From positions 186,001-250,000 of the forward strand of contig NZ_JAJHUO010000014.1 in NCBI RefSeq assembly GCF_020859565.1: a DNA stretch of 64,000 nucleotides, written 5' to 3'. The notes beneath the pieces are model-generated. The model searched no databases and was not told where the DNA came from. It worked only from the letters and a program-made list of their open reading frames with translations. Made by a program: the position numbers and the translations under genes. This stretch comes from Saccharothrix luteola (GTDB lineage Bacteria; Actinomycetota; Actinomycetes; Mycobacteriales; Pseudonocardiaceae). Shown here one piece after another: positions 27,231 through 36,041 of the stretch (its first letter is position 1; each line of letters opens with the position of its first letter).

Positions 27231-28046
27231 TCAGACGACGAACGGGTCCGCTGCCTCGCGGAAGGCGTCCGGCTGCTCCACCCACGGGTAGTGGCCGCAG
27301 TCGTCGATCACCACCACCTCGCCCTTCGGGAACAACCCCGCCGCGGCCACCACCGGCGCCAGGCCCGTCAGGAAGTCCTGCGCACCGGCGATCACCCGCA
27401 CGGGCGCGGCCGGTATCGACAGGCGCTGCGGCAGATCGTCGGGCACGGTCGCGGCGAGGAAGGCCCGGACCGTCGCCAGCTCGGTGTGCCCGATGCGCGA
27501 ATGGGCCCGCTCCCTCTCGGTCCACGCCGCGTACCCCGCGGGCGCCGTCAACGCCTGCCACCGCTCGAAGTCGGTCTGGTCCTCGCTCCGCGGACCCTCG
27601 CGGGTGGCCAGTGCCGCCGCGTCGAACGCCGGGTCGCCGCGACGGTGCGCGGCGATCTCCTCGCCGTCCCACGGCGTGTCGGTCAGGTAGGCCACCGGGG
27701 GCGTGATCAACAGCATGCTCGCCACCCGCTCCGGGTACCGGGCGGCGTACGCGACCGCCACGCGGGTGCCCGCCGAGTGCGCCACCAGGTCCAGGCGTGC
27801 CAACCCCAGGTGGGCGCGCAGGTCCTCCAGATCACGGGCCTGCTCCCAGAACGACACCGTCGCCGCGGACGCCGAGTTCCCGGAGCCGCGGAAGTGGTGC
27901 ACCACGAGCCGACCGGGCAACCCCGCGAGGTCACCCAGGTACTCCGGGTGCCGTCCCGCACCACCCGGCAGGACGACGAGCGTCCTGCCCTCACCCCATT
28001 CGTCGTAGTGGAGCTCGACTGCGTCTGCGGCATGGAACGTGGGCAC
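27231..28046 (-). CDS. Alpha/beta hydrolase
   Basis: 271 residues. The fold is clear: LVVLPGGAGRHPEYL and HHFRGSGNS near the N-terminus, nucleophile elbow AHSAGTRVAVAYAARYPERV, the acid in GAQDFLTGLAP and the His in DDCGHYPWVEQPDAF. A cap region lies between about residues 120 and 205. Substrate unknown; proteins of this type include proline-iminopeptidase-like and epoxide-hydrolase-like enzymes. It converges on the VWA operon with 19 bases between stops and is separated from the cyclase-like remnant by about 130 bases. Confidence 0.85.
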   Translation of the reverse strand: MPTFHAADAVELHYDEWGEGRTLVVLPGGAGRHPEYLGDLAGLPGRLVVHHFRGSGNSASAATVSFWEQARDLEDLRAHLGLARLDLVAHSAGTRVAVAYAARYPERVASMLLITPPVAYLTDTPWDGEEIAAHRRGDPAFDAAALATREGPRSEDQTDFERWQALTAPAGYAAWTERERAHSRIGHTELATVRAFLAATVPDDLPQRLSIPAAPVRVIAGAQDFLTGLAPVVAAAGLFPKGEVVVIDDCGHYPWVEQPDAFREAADPFVV

Positions 28047-28179
28047 GACCGGACCCTAACCCACCGCTCCCGGGGCCTGGACCAGGCACGACCGGATCAC
28101 CAGCCGTTCACCTGTGGACGCAACCCCGGCGTCTCATCGTCGACTACATCACGCAGCCACGCCGTTCGATCGTCAGCGC

Positions 28180-29034
28180 TCAGGGACCGCGTGGGCGCGG
28201 TCGATTGCTGCCAACGCCGCCTTGACACCGGTCGTCGTTGACGATGCGGAACGCGGTGGTCAGAGCCTCTCCGGCCCAGCCGTACCGGTCACGGTGCACG
28301 AACCCGTAGTGGAGCCCGATCCGCAATCTCATCCGTCCATTCGGTGACCGCGAATTCCGACGGGCCAGGGCATCCGACAGATCGTCGACGAACTGATCGA
28401 GAAGATCGAATATCGACACGTCGGCGATCACCATGACGCCGTCGCCCCGGTCCTCGGTCACCCATTGATCAGGGAGCCATCCCCAGGGTGCCACTACGGT
28501 GTCCAGCATTTCGTAGAGGTCTCGTCGGAGTTCCAGCAATCCGAGGTTGGTGCGGTCGCTGGAGTTTTCGATGTCCACGATCAGGAATGATCGCCGCACA
28601 GGCCGGCTCACCCGCCCGGAAGCCTGACTCGCCGCGGGGTGCTCCGGCCGAGACCGCACGGCCTGTTCGGACAGGTCGCGCGCGCCGTCGAAGTCGCCGG
28701 TGTTGAGCAGGTACCGAGCCGGGTTCGTGATCAGCGCGCGTACCCGCCGGTCCCGGCCGTCCACCGCGCGGGCCGCCAGGGCGTGCGGCAGGAGTTCGGC
28801 GTAGCGCGGCCAGTTGGTCGAGGTATCGGGGTCGGCGTTGGCCGGCAGCACGTGCAACGCCTCGGGCAGCACGGCGGTGGACCCCGCCTCACCCAACCGC
28901 AGGCGCAGCTGCTCCAGGAGGTCGTCGCGGCCGACGAAGTCCGGGTTGCGCAACGGCACGTGACCCCACACCTGCGGCTGTGTCGCAGCAGGCGACCGGT
29001 CACCTGTGTCCAGTGGGCTACCCGAGACGTTCAC
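28180..29034 (-). pseudogene. FxsT-like NTPase remnant fused to a cyclase-like domain
   Basis: An open frame of 284 residues from GTG 29034, which overlaps the upstream stop (GTGA). The first 60 residues match the start of FxSxx-COOH-system TPR proteins (PQVWGHVPLRNPDFVGRDDLLEQLRLRL, then TAVLPEALH), where GMGGVGK should follow. Instead the sequence jumps to the TPR-side region (NWPRYAELLPHALAARAV, YLLNTGDFDGARDLSEQAV), so the whole NTPase core is deleted in frame. It continues into a nucleotidyl-cyclase-like domain (RRSFLIVDIENSSDRTN, TEDRGDGVMVIAD, LRIGLHYGFVHRDRYGWAGEAL). It may be a decayed gene or a still expressed short fusion. Confidence 0.6.
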
Positions 29035-29348
29035 ATCTGTTCCTTCACACAGCAGCCGACCTCGGCCACTGACCGTCGGACATCGGACGTCGTCACAGAG
29101 CTGATCTCCTGACTGGGGGATGTGTTCTCCGAGATTCGGACCAAGCGATCCGGTAGCCGCCGCACCTCCACAGCGCAGGACAAGCGGATTACGGCTTCGT
29201 GGAAGTGGCGGCTGGAACAGTCGTCGCGATCCCGGATGGTGATCGGTATCCCGGCGCTGAACGGCACGTTGACGTCGGTGGGAGACGCCTTCCGCCAGAA
29301 CTCCACTGCAGCGTTGATCATCTCCCAGGGCGGGGCGAACTCGACCAC
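29031..29348 (-). CDS. Small hypothetical protein
   Basis: 105 residues from GTG. Codon-position bias is moderate and the stop overlaps the start of the FxsT-like remnant, which argues that it is a real gene of the same operon. The N-terminal half (EFAPPWEMINAAVEFWRKA; VPFSAGIPITIRDRDD) looks folded; the C-terminal half is less ordered. There is no recognised domain. It may be part of a decayed conflict-type operon. Low certainty. Confidence 0.4.
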   Translation of the reverse strand: MVEFAPPWEMINAAVEFWRKASPTDVNVPFSAGIPITIRDRDDCSSRHFHEAVIRLSCAVEVRRLPDRLVRISENTSPSQEISSVTTSDVRRSVAEVGCCVKEQM

Positions 29349-29354
29349 TCGAGT

Positions 29355-29630
29355 TCACACCCTCGGCGGCTGGGTGATACCGGGTTCGGCCTCCGGTTCG
29401 GCGATGACGCGGTCGACCTCCGCCTCCAAGTCCCTCCGGGCGCGGAGGGACGTCGCCGCGACGGCGGTCGGAGCCCTTCCGGTCAACCAGTGCGAGAGCA
29501 CCACCTTGGCCTGGTCGACCGGGTCCGGGTCGACTTCGAAGACGAGGTCCACGGCGCCGGGAGGCGGAACCAAGCCGGTTCGGGCGCGGTTGGGCCCGAC
29601 GTCGGAGCCGCGTTGCACCGTTGCTACCAC
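29355..29630 (-). CDS. Small hypothetical protein
   Basis: 91 residues from GTG; strong GC3 suggests coding. It reads PPPGAVDLVFEVDPDPVDQAKVVL in the middle and ends in a helical, acidic stretch (LRARRDLEAEVDRVIAEPE). Six bases separate it from the next gene in the same direction. An ATG in another frame upstream (MKTFRVVEHGGSNG) may be the true N-terminus of a frameshifted copy. No family recognised. Confidence 0.4.
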   Translation of the reverse strand: MVATVQRGSDVGPNRARTGLVPPPGAVDLVFEVDPDPVDQAKVVLSHWLTGRAPTAVAATSLRARRDLEAEVDRVIAEPEAEPGITQPPRV

Positions 29631-29751
29631 CGTGTTCGACCACTCGGAACGTTTTCATATTGCGCGAAAATCGTTCCTTGACGTTGCGTGGACCGGTTGC
29701 GATGCTTGATTTGCGCGCGAGTGCCCTCTCGTCCGCAGACAGGGGCATGAA

Positions 29752-32397
29752 ATGGCTGTCGACATGTCTTTCCTGATCGCGGATGCAGATTATTACGAAC
29801 CGTGGGACACCATTGATCCCGGCGTGCGCTATTCCCCCGCCCAGGTGCCCGACGGGTGGACGCGGCTGCACGACGGCGCGTGGACCCACTGGGGACCGCC
29901 CGGGCTCGTCCTGCCCGACCAGGGCTGGAAGGTGCACGTGTCCAGCTCCCTGCGCAACGCGCGGTCAGTGCTGGCGATCGTGTCGTCTGCCTGCGTCGAA
30001 CTCGGGGTGCCGTTCAAGCACCTCGCGGGCGAGCGCACCTTCCTCATCGCGCACGACAAGCACGCCGCCAGGCCGCAGAGCGGCAAGTTCTGCACCCTGT
30101 ACCCGCCCACCGAAGAGCGCGCGCTCCTGCTGATGAGGCGCCTGTCGGAGGACCTGGCCGGGATCGACGGGCCGTTCGTGCTCACGGACCGGCGATTCGG
30201 CGACAGCACGTGCGTGTCGTACCGGTACGGCGCGTTCCGCGGCCGGAGCAGGGTCGACGCGGACGGCAACCACGTGCCGACCATGACCCGTCCGGACGGG
30301 CAGGTCACGGACGACGAGCGCGGACCCGCCTTCCGCCTGCCGCACGGCATGTCCGACCCATTTCGCGAGACCGCCCCCGCGCGTGCCGCCGGACCGGTCA
30401 CCATGCACGGCTACACGTTCGATTCCGTGCTGCGGCACAGCAACGCCGGTGGCGCCTACCGGTTCCGCACCGGCGACGGCGCCACCGTGTTCGTCAAGGA
30501 AGCGAGAGCGCACAACGGTTACACCGCGGACGGCGTTGACGCGAAGACCCGATTAGCCGAGGAATACCTGGTGTTGCGGGAGGTCCACGCCCGCGCACCC
30601 GGCGTGTGCCCGCGGCCGGTGGAGCTGTTCCACCACTGGGAGCACAGCTACCTCGTCTCCGAGTTCATCCCCGGAGTGTCGCTGTACCGGTGGATGGTGA
30701 CGAACAACCCCGCGGTGCTCGACCACGCGGACGCGGCGGCGTACGCCGGGTACCACAAGCGCTGCCTCGCGCTCCTCGACCAGCTCGACGCGCACCTGCG
30801 CGCGCTGCACGACCTGGGTTTCGTGTTCATCGACCTCAGCCCCACCAACGTCCTCGTCGACGACGAGGATCGCGTCCGGCTGGTCGACTTCGAGGCGGTG
30901 CAGCCCACCGACCGCGTGCGGCGGTACATGGGCACGCCGGGCTACCTGCACCCGGACCCGCGCGCCGTGGTCGAGCAGGACCCGAGGGAACTCGACCGGT
31001 ACGGGTTGTCGGCGCTGGCGCTGCTCCTGGTGTTCCCGCTGCACGAAGTGGCCGAACGTCACCCGGCCGCGCTCGACCACCTGCACGCGGACCTGGTAGG
31101 GACAGCTCCCGTCGAGCCGCGGTTGTGGCGGTGGGCCACGCGCTGCCACGAACGCGGCGACGACACCCGCCTGCCCTCCCCGGCCGCCGTTCGGGCGGAC
31201 CCGGTCGCCGCGCTGCACGACCTGGCCGAGCGAACCGCCGACGCCATCGAGGAGGTGGCGCGGCCGGACCACCCGGCACGGGTCTACCCGACGATCCCGC
31301 TCGGGCACCAGACGAACACCCGGGCGTTGGCCGCCGGCACCGCGGGTGTAGTGCACGCGCTGCACCGCGCGGGTCGCGCGATCGACCCCGCGATCGTCCG
31401 GAGGCTGCGGGACGACTCGTTGGCGTCAGCCGAGACCACCGCACCCGGCCTGCTCCACGGCAGTGCGGGCATCGCGGGTGTGCTGGCCGAACTCGGCGAG
31501 GGGGACGCGGCCGGGAAGCTGCTCGACGAGGCGGCCTCCCACCGCCTCAACGACACCTCCAGCACGGTGGGCGGCGGCGCGGCGGGCACCGCGCTCGGAT
31601 TGCTGGCCCACCACCGGCGCACGGGTGAACAGCGTTGGCTGGACCTGGCTTCGGGGCTGCTCGATCGCGTGCCGGACGGTGACGAGCTGACCGCCCGCCT
31701 GGGTACGTCCACGCGATCCGGGCTCGTCAGCGGGCGGGCCGGTGTGGCGCTCGCGCTGCACCACCTGCACCGCGCCACCGGGGACGACCGGCTGTTCGCC
31801 CGCGGCATGCGGCTGCTGGGCGAGGAACTCGCCTACGCCGTGCCCCTGCCGGGCGGCGGCGTGGGCTTTCGCGTCGCCCGCGGCGACCGGCGCGTCTACC
31901 CCTACCTGTTCGCGGGCAGCGCGGGTTACGCCTGGGTCCTCTCCCGCTTCCTCGCGCACCGGCCGGACGCGGAGTTCGGCGTGCCCGTCGACGTCGACCT
32001 CACCGCCACCGAGGTGCTGTCGCGGTGCCTGGACGCGTGCACGGCCGGGTTCACGGTGTTCCCCGGTCTGTTCCCGGGGCTGGCGGGCCTCGTGACGACG
32101 CTGGCCGACGCAGGCTCGCGGCTCGACCGGCCCGACCTCGTGGACGCCGCGCTGACCAGCGCCCGCGGCCTGTTCAGGTACGCGGTGCCGCACGGGGGCG
32201 GAGCAGGCTGGCTCGGCGAGCCAGGTCAGCGGATCTCCACCGACCTGTGGTCGGGCGGGGCCGGCGTCCTGATCGCCCTGCGACGCCTGCTCGACGCCGC
32301 CCAGACTCCCCCGGCAGCACGTCGAGGGGACACCGATGCACCGACACCGGGTGGAAGGAGTGATCAGCATGGAGGAAGTGCTGTTCTTGCAAGCTGA
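29752..32397 (+). CDS. Class III lanthipeptide synthetase (kinase-cyclase, LanKC)
   Basis: 881 residues. Residues about 1-220 are the lyase-like N-terminal domain; about 230-510 the Ser/Thr kinase domain (FVKEARAH for the ATP-binding Lys, FIDLSPTNVLV for the catalytic loop, DFEAV in place of DFG); about 540-865 the LanC-like cyclase with repeated GxxG helices (LLHGSAGIAG, LVSGRAGVALAL, LFAGSAGYAW, WSGGAGVLIAL). The Cys/Cys-His zinc ligands of class I, II and IV cyclases are absent, as in class III (RamC, LabKC). It phosphorylates and dehydrates Ser/Thr, then forms (me)Lan or labionin. TTGACG at 29678 with GATGCT 17 bases later is a possible promoter. Its last 29 bases overlap the precursor gene. 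Confidence 0.92.
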   Translation: MAVDMSFLIADADYYEPWDTIDPGVRYSPAQVPDGWTRLHDGAWTHWGPPGLVLPDQGWKVHVSSSLRNARSVLAIVSSACVELGVPFKHLAGERTFLIAHDKHAARPQSGKFCTLYPPTEERALLLMRRLSEDLAGIDGPFVLTDRRFGDSTCVSYRYGAFRGRSRVDADGNHVPTMTRPDGQVTDDERGPAFRLPHGMSDPFRETAPARAAGPVTMHGYTFDSVLRHSNAGGAYRFRTGDGATVFVKEARAHNGYTADGVDAKTRLAEEYLVLREVHARAPGVCPRPVELFHHWEHSYLVSEFIPGVSLYRWMVTNNPAVLDHADAAAYAGYHKRCLALLDQLDAHLRALHDLGFVFIDLSPTNVLVDDEDRVRLVDFEAVQPTDRVRRYMGTPGYLHPDPRAVVEQDPRELDRYGLSALALLLVFPLHEVAERHPAALDHLHADLVGTAPVEPRLWRWATRCHERGDDTRLPSPAAVRADPVAALHDLAERTADAIEEVARPDHPARVYPTIPLGHQTNTRALAAGTAGVVHALHRAGRAIDPAIVRRLRDDSLASAETTAPGLLHGSAGIAGVLAELGEGDAAGKLLDEAASHRLNDTSSTVGGGAAGTALGLLAHHRRTGEQRWLDLASGLLDRVPDGDELTARLGTSTRSGLVSGRAGVALALHHLHRATGDDRLFARGMRLLGEELAYAVPLPGGGVGFRVARGDRRVYPYLFAGSAGYAWVLSRFLAHRPDAEFGVPVDVDLTATEVLSRCLDACTAGFTVFPGLFPGLAGLVTTLADAGSRLDRPDLVDAALTSARGLFRYAVPHGGGAGWLGEPGQRISTDLWSGGAGVLIALRRLLDAAQTPPAARRGDTDAPTPGGRSDQHGGSAVLAS

Positions 32398-32470
32398 GGT
32401 GGCGCAGGAGGACGAGCTGATGGCCTGCAACGTGCTCACCATGAGCAGTCGAGGCAGCGTTTGCCTGTGA
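32369..32470 (+). CDS. Class III lanthipeptide precursor, 33 residues
   Basis: ATG with GGAAGGAG about 8 bases upstream. It starts inside the 3' end of the synthetase gene in another frame and ends 73 bases after its stop. The leader MEEVLFLQAEVAQEDEL contains V-L-F-L-Q, matching the L-x-L-Q helix motif that class III synthetases recognise. The core-like end ACNVLTMSSRGSVCL has Cys20, Thr24, Ser26, Ser27, Ser30 and Cys32, enough for one or two thioether or labionin rings. The synthetase-then-precursor order is the same as in the SapB (ram) cluster, but no ABC transporter genes follow. Core boundary is a guess. Confidence 0.82.
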   Translation: MEEVLFLQAEVAQEDELMACNVLTMSSRGSVCL

Positions 32471-32483
32471 CGCCACCGCTCGT

Positions 32484-32600
<117 letters not shown>

Positions 32601-32683
32601 ACGCGTGTTCCCGCACGCGTTCCGCCCGAGAACGGCATGCGCTGGTGTGCCCGGAGGCGGCGCTGCGGTGGCGCCGGAACCTG

Positions 32684-33649
32684 TCAGGCGCCTTCCTGGT
32701 TCGTGGTCAGGAGGCGGGCGAGCCAGTCGGTGCGGGTTCGACGGGCGGTGGTCGAGATGCGTGCCTGCGGGTAGAGGGCGTCGAAGCCGTGGAAGCCGCC
32801 TGACCAGACGTGGAGTTCGGCGTGGCCGCCGGCGGCCCAGATGCGGGTGGCGTAGTCGGTGGCCTCGTCGCGGAAGACCTCCGCGGAGCCGGTGTCGACG
32901 TAGGTGGGCGGCAGGCCCGTGAGGTCGTCGGCGAGTGCGGGTGAGACGTAGGCGGGCACCTCGTCACCGCTGAGGTCGCCGAGGAGGGCGCGCCAACCGA
33001 ACGCGTTCATCTCGCCGGTCCACACGCCGGGCACACCGGAGTACTGGCGGCTGGAGGTGCTGGTGTTGCGGTGGTCGAGCATGGGGCAGATCAACACCTG
33101 CGCGGCGATCGCCGCGGTGCCGAGGTCGCGTGCCAGCAAGGTGAGGCCGGCGGCCAAGCCGCCACCCGCGCTGGCGCCGGCGACGATGATCCGGGCGGGG
33201 TCGACGCCCAGTTCGGCGGCGTGCTCGGCGACCCAGAGCAGTCCCCGGTGGCAGTCGCCGACGGGGGTGGTGCCGGTGGCCTCGGGTGCGAGCCGGTACT
33301 CGGCGGAGACGACGACCGCGCCGAACTCGTCGAGCCACTCCAGCGGGATGTCGATTTGCGAGAAGCGGTCGCCCATGACCATTCCGCCACCGTGCAGCCA
33401 GTACACGCAGGGGGCGGCGGGGGCGCGGTGCGCGGGGCTGAAGATCGACAGCTGGATCGGGGTGCCGTCCTCGGCCGGCACGGTGGTCTCGTGCCGGTCG
33501 ACCTGCCGGTGGGCGAGGAGGGGTTCGAGGGGTGTCGAGGGGTAGTCGCGCAGTTGCGCCAGGACTTCCGGGTCGAGCCGTGGCACGAGGGGCATGCCGG
33601 TCAGCAGTTCGCGCAGTTCGGGGTCGAGGGCGGGGCGGGCGGTCGTCAT
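32684..33649 (-). CDS. Alpha/beta hydrolase of the hormone-sensitive-lipase type
   Basis: 321 residues. The family marks are HGGGMVMGD (oxyanion hole), the nucleophile in GASAGGGLAAGL, the acid in the DTGSAEVFRDEA stretch and His in GGFHGFDALYP. The N-terminus (MTTARPALDPELRELL) has no signal peptide, so it is cytosolic. These enzymes hydrolyse short acyl esters or open lactones. A small monooxygenase-like gene lies 52 bases upstream on the same strand, and an AraC regulator is divergent from it, so the three may form one regulated unit. Confidence 0.87.
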   Translation of the reverse strand: MTTARPALDPELRELLTGMPLVPRLDPEVLAQLRDYPSTPLEPLLAHRQVDRHETTVPAEDGTPIQLSIFSPAHRAPAAPCVYWLHGGGMVMGDRFSQIDIPLEWLDEFGAVVVSAEYRLAPEATGTTPVGDCHRGLLWVAEHAAELGVDPARIIVAGASAGGGLAAGLTLLARDLGTAAIAAQVLICPMLDHRNTSTSSRQYSGVPGVWTGEMNAFGWRALLGDLSGDEVPAYVSPALADDLTGLPPTYVDTGSAEVFRDEATDYATRIWAAGGHAELHVWSGGFHGFDALYPQARISTTARRTRTDWLARLLTTNQEGA

Positions 33650-33701
33650 GTCGTCGCCTTTCGTGGGTGGTGCCGGAGGGGTGGACGGGAAGCGGGCCGC
33701 A

Positions 33702-34031
33702 TCACCGGGGCGGGAAGGCGGCCTTGCCGCGGACCGGGACCTGGTCGGCGTACTCGGGCTCCCCGGCCAGCAGTTCGCCGATCCGGGCCACGATGGCCTG
33801 GGCGGTCTCGCCGGCGAAGACCCGGTGGTGGTCCTCCTCGCTGGTCCAGCCCTCGATGACGTGGACGACGTCGGGATCGGACGCGGAGCGGGAGACCAGG
33901 TAGACGACGCAGTGCTCGCTCGCGCCGGGGCTCCCCTCGTCCAGGCCGGTCAGCAGGAGGTCGACCAGCCGGTCACCCAGGCCCGGGGATGCGGTCAGGG
34001 TGGCACTGAAGCCGTAGGTGGCGATCATCAT
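33702..34031 (-). CDS. Antibiotic biosynthesis monooxygenase-like (ABM) protein
   Basis: 109 residues from the first of two ATGs, with GAGAGGA about 6 bases upstream. A single ferredoxin-like ABM/YgiN domain: MIATYGFSATLTASPGLGDRLVDLLLTGL, CVVYLVSRSASDPDVVHVIEGW, and a C-terminal RIGELLAGEPEY. ABM proteins are small cofactor-free oxygenases or degradative enzymes acting on quinones and aromatics. It is divergent from the AraC gene (137 bases apart) and followed by the esterase. Specific substrate unknown. Confidence 0.8.
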   Translation of the reverse strand: MMIATYGFSATLTASPGLGDRLVDLLLTGLDEGSPGASEHCVVYLVSRSASDPDVVHVIEGWTSEEDHHRVFAGETAQAIVARIGELLAGEPEYADQVPVRGKAAFPPR

Positions 34032-34167
34032 CTTCCTCTCAACAAGGGAGTGGTGTGCCACCATTCAACCCTTCTGAGCTGGGGAAACGTAGAACTATCC
34101 TCTTGACGGCTTGCACGATCCTCTCAACTTCGGGAGCTTTGAGCGGGAAGGGTGCTGCAATGGGCGC

Positions 34168-35073
34168 ATGTGCCTCGACGAGCTCCGCGCCCTGCTGGCC
34201 CGACATGCCGGCCCCGACTGGACCACCGCCATCGACGGCGTCCTCATCTCGAGGGTCGACCGGCCCGACCCACCGGCGCCCTCGATGTCCGGCACGGTCC
34301 TCGCGGTCATCGCCCAGGGCGCGAAACGCCTCGCCCTGGGCGATCGGATCTACGAGTACGGCCCCGGGCAGTACTTGGTCGCCTCCGTCGACCTGCCCGT
34401 CACCGGGGAGTTCACCCGCGCGGACCCCGAGCGGCCGGCGCTCGGCTTCGGCCTCGTGCTGGAACCCTCCGCCGTCGCCGAACTGCTGCTGCAGGCCGGT
34501 CCCGGGGACCTCCCGCGTGCCGGTGAGGGCGTCCCGTCGGGGATCTCCGTCAGCGACGCGTCCGCCGAGCTGATCGACGCGGTGGTGCGGATGCTGCGCC
34601 TGCTCGACGAGCCCCGCGACCGGGCCGTGCTGGCGCCATTGGTCAAGCGCGAGATCCTGTGGCGCCTGATCACCGGCGAGCAGGGGGCGACGGTGCGCCA
34701 GATCGGGCTGGCCGACAGCGGCCTCAGCCACATCTCACGGGCCGTGCGCTGGATCCGCGAGCACTACGCGCAGCCCTTCCGGGTCGAGGACGTGGCGCGC
34801 ATGTCCGGCATGAGCACGTCCGCGTTCTACCGCAACTTCCAGGCGGTGACCGCGATGAGCCCCATCCAGTTCCAGAAGCAGATCCGGTTGCAGGAGGCCC
34901 GACTGCTGCTCGCCACCCACCCCGGCGATGTCACGGCGGTCGGCCGGCGGGTCGGCTACGACAACCCGTCGCAGTTCAGCCGGGAGTACCGCCGGCAGTT
35001 CGGCGAACCCCCGAGCCGGGACGCGGCGCGCCTGCGGGATGTCGGGCGCACTCCGGCGGGCGTGCTGACCTGA
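34168..35073 (+). CDS. AraC-family transcriptional regulator
   Basis: 301 residues from ATG 34168. The N-terminal part has the AraC-type sensor domain (VLAVIAQGAKRLALGDRIYEYGPGQYLVASVDLPVTGEF). The C-terminal DNA-binding domain has two helix-turn-helix units: FRVEDVARMSGMSTSAFYRNFQAVTAMSPIQFQKQIRLQEARLLL and DVTAVGRRVGYDNPSQFSREYRRQFG. It faces the ABM/esterase pair across a shared promoter region and is followed by an SDR gene 157 bases away. It probably controls one or both neighbours in response to a small molecule. Confidence 0.9.
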   Translation: MCLDELRALLARHAGPDWTTAIDGVLISRVDRPDPPAPSMSGTVLAVIAQGAKRLALGDRIYEYGPGQYLVASVDLPVTGEFTRADPERPALGFGLVLEPSAVAELLLQAGPGDLPRAGEGVPSGISVSDASAELIDAVVRMLRLLDEPRDRAVLAPLVKREILWRLITGEQGATVRQIGLADSGLSHISRAVRWIREHYAQPFRVEDVARMSGMSTSAFYRNFQAVTAMSPIQFQKQIRLQEARLLLATHPGDVTAVGRRVGYDNPSQFSREYRRQFGEPPSRDAARLRDVGRTPAGVLT

Positions 35074-35230
35074 TCGAGGCGGAACGTGACCAGGAGAGGA
35101 TCGTGTCAGACGACGGCAGGATCGTTCTACCGTTCCAGCAGGTCAGGGCGATTGAATGGGATCACCGCTGCTCCTTCGGCGAAGGAGGGGTCGGTGTTGT
35201 CGAATCCCACCGGATCGCACGGAGCATCCC

Positions 35231-35980
35231 ATGAAGACGGTCCTGATCACTGGCACGTCCTCCGGCTATGGGCGGGAGACCGCCCTCCACTTCCACTCCC
35301 GGGGGTGGCACGTCATCGCGACGATGCGCACCCCGCGGCCGGACGTCCTCCCCCGGTCGGACCGGCTCCGCGTCGTCGGGCTCGACGTCACCGAGCCGCG
35401 GAGCATCGCCGCCGCCTTCGAGGCGGCGGGGCCCGTCGACGTCCTGGTCAACAACGCGGGCGTCCCGTCGATCAGCGTGTTCGAGGGCACCCCCATGGCC
35501 CGCGTGCGGGAGGTGTTCGAGACCAACACGTTCGGCGTGATGGCGATGACCCAGGCGGTGCTGCCCCAGTTCCGCGAGCGCGGCTCCGGCGTGGTGGTCA
35601 ACGTGACCTCCAGCGTGGTGCTGGGCCACATGCCGCTTTCCGCCGTCTACAAGGCGAGCAAGATGGCCGTCGAGGGGTTCACCGCGTCGCTCGCGCTCGA
35701 ACTCGCGCCCTTCGGCGTGCGGGCGAAGGCGGTCGAGCCGGGCGCCTGCCTGACGACGAACTTCGCAGCCAGGGCGACGAACGGCGCCTCGCTGGACGAG
35801 TTGGTCCCGGCGCCCTACGCACCGTGGGCGAGGAAGGCCATGGCCGCCTTCACGAGCCAGGACACGTACACCCGGGAGAGCGATGTCGCCGAGGCGGTGT
35901 GGCTGGCCGCGCACGACACGACCGGCCAGTTGCGGTTCCCTGCCGGTGCCGACGCCGTCTGGCTCGCCCAGGCGAAGTGA
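35231..35980 (+). CDS. Short-chain dehydrogenase/reductase
   Basis: 249 residues from ATG 35231. Classical SDR marks: cofactor motif TGTSSGYG, NNAG, the catalytic Ser in NVTSSVV, and YKASK with Tyr and Lys of the active site. The chain ends with a C-terminal loop (PYAPWARKAMAAF) used for substrate. It is probably NADP- or NAD-dependent and acts on a hydroxy or keto substrate that is not deducible. It follows the AraC gene in the same direction and may be its target. Confidence 0.9.
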   Translation: MKTVLITGTSSGYGRETALHFHSRGWHVIATMRTPRPDVLPRSDRLRVVGLDVTEPRSIAAAFEAAGPVDVLVNNAGVPSISVFEGTPMARVREVFETNTFGVMAMTQAVLPQFRERGSGVVVNVTSSVVLGHMPLSAVYKASKMAVEGFTASLALELAPFGVRAKAVEPGACLTTNFAARATNGASLDELVPAPYAPWARKAMAAFTSQDTYTRESDVAEAVWLAAHDTTGQLRFPAGADAVWLAQAK

Positions 35981-36000
35981 CCGTCCAGCGAGCGAGGCGT

Positions 36001-36029
36001 GCCGACGGACCAGGTAGCTGGTCGGCGGC
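36001..36029. terminator. Hairpin between convergent genes
   Basis: GACCAG (36008-36013) and CTGGTC (36018-36023) form a 6-bp stem with a 4-base loop, extended outward by mostly complementary GCCGAC/GGCGGC. It lies between the SDR stop and the stop of the convergent membrane protein and could terminate from either side. Confidence 0.35.
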
Positions 36030-36041
36030 GCGGACGTGCCG

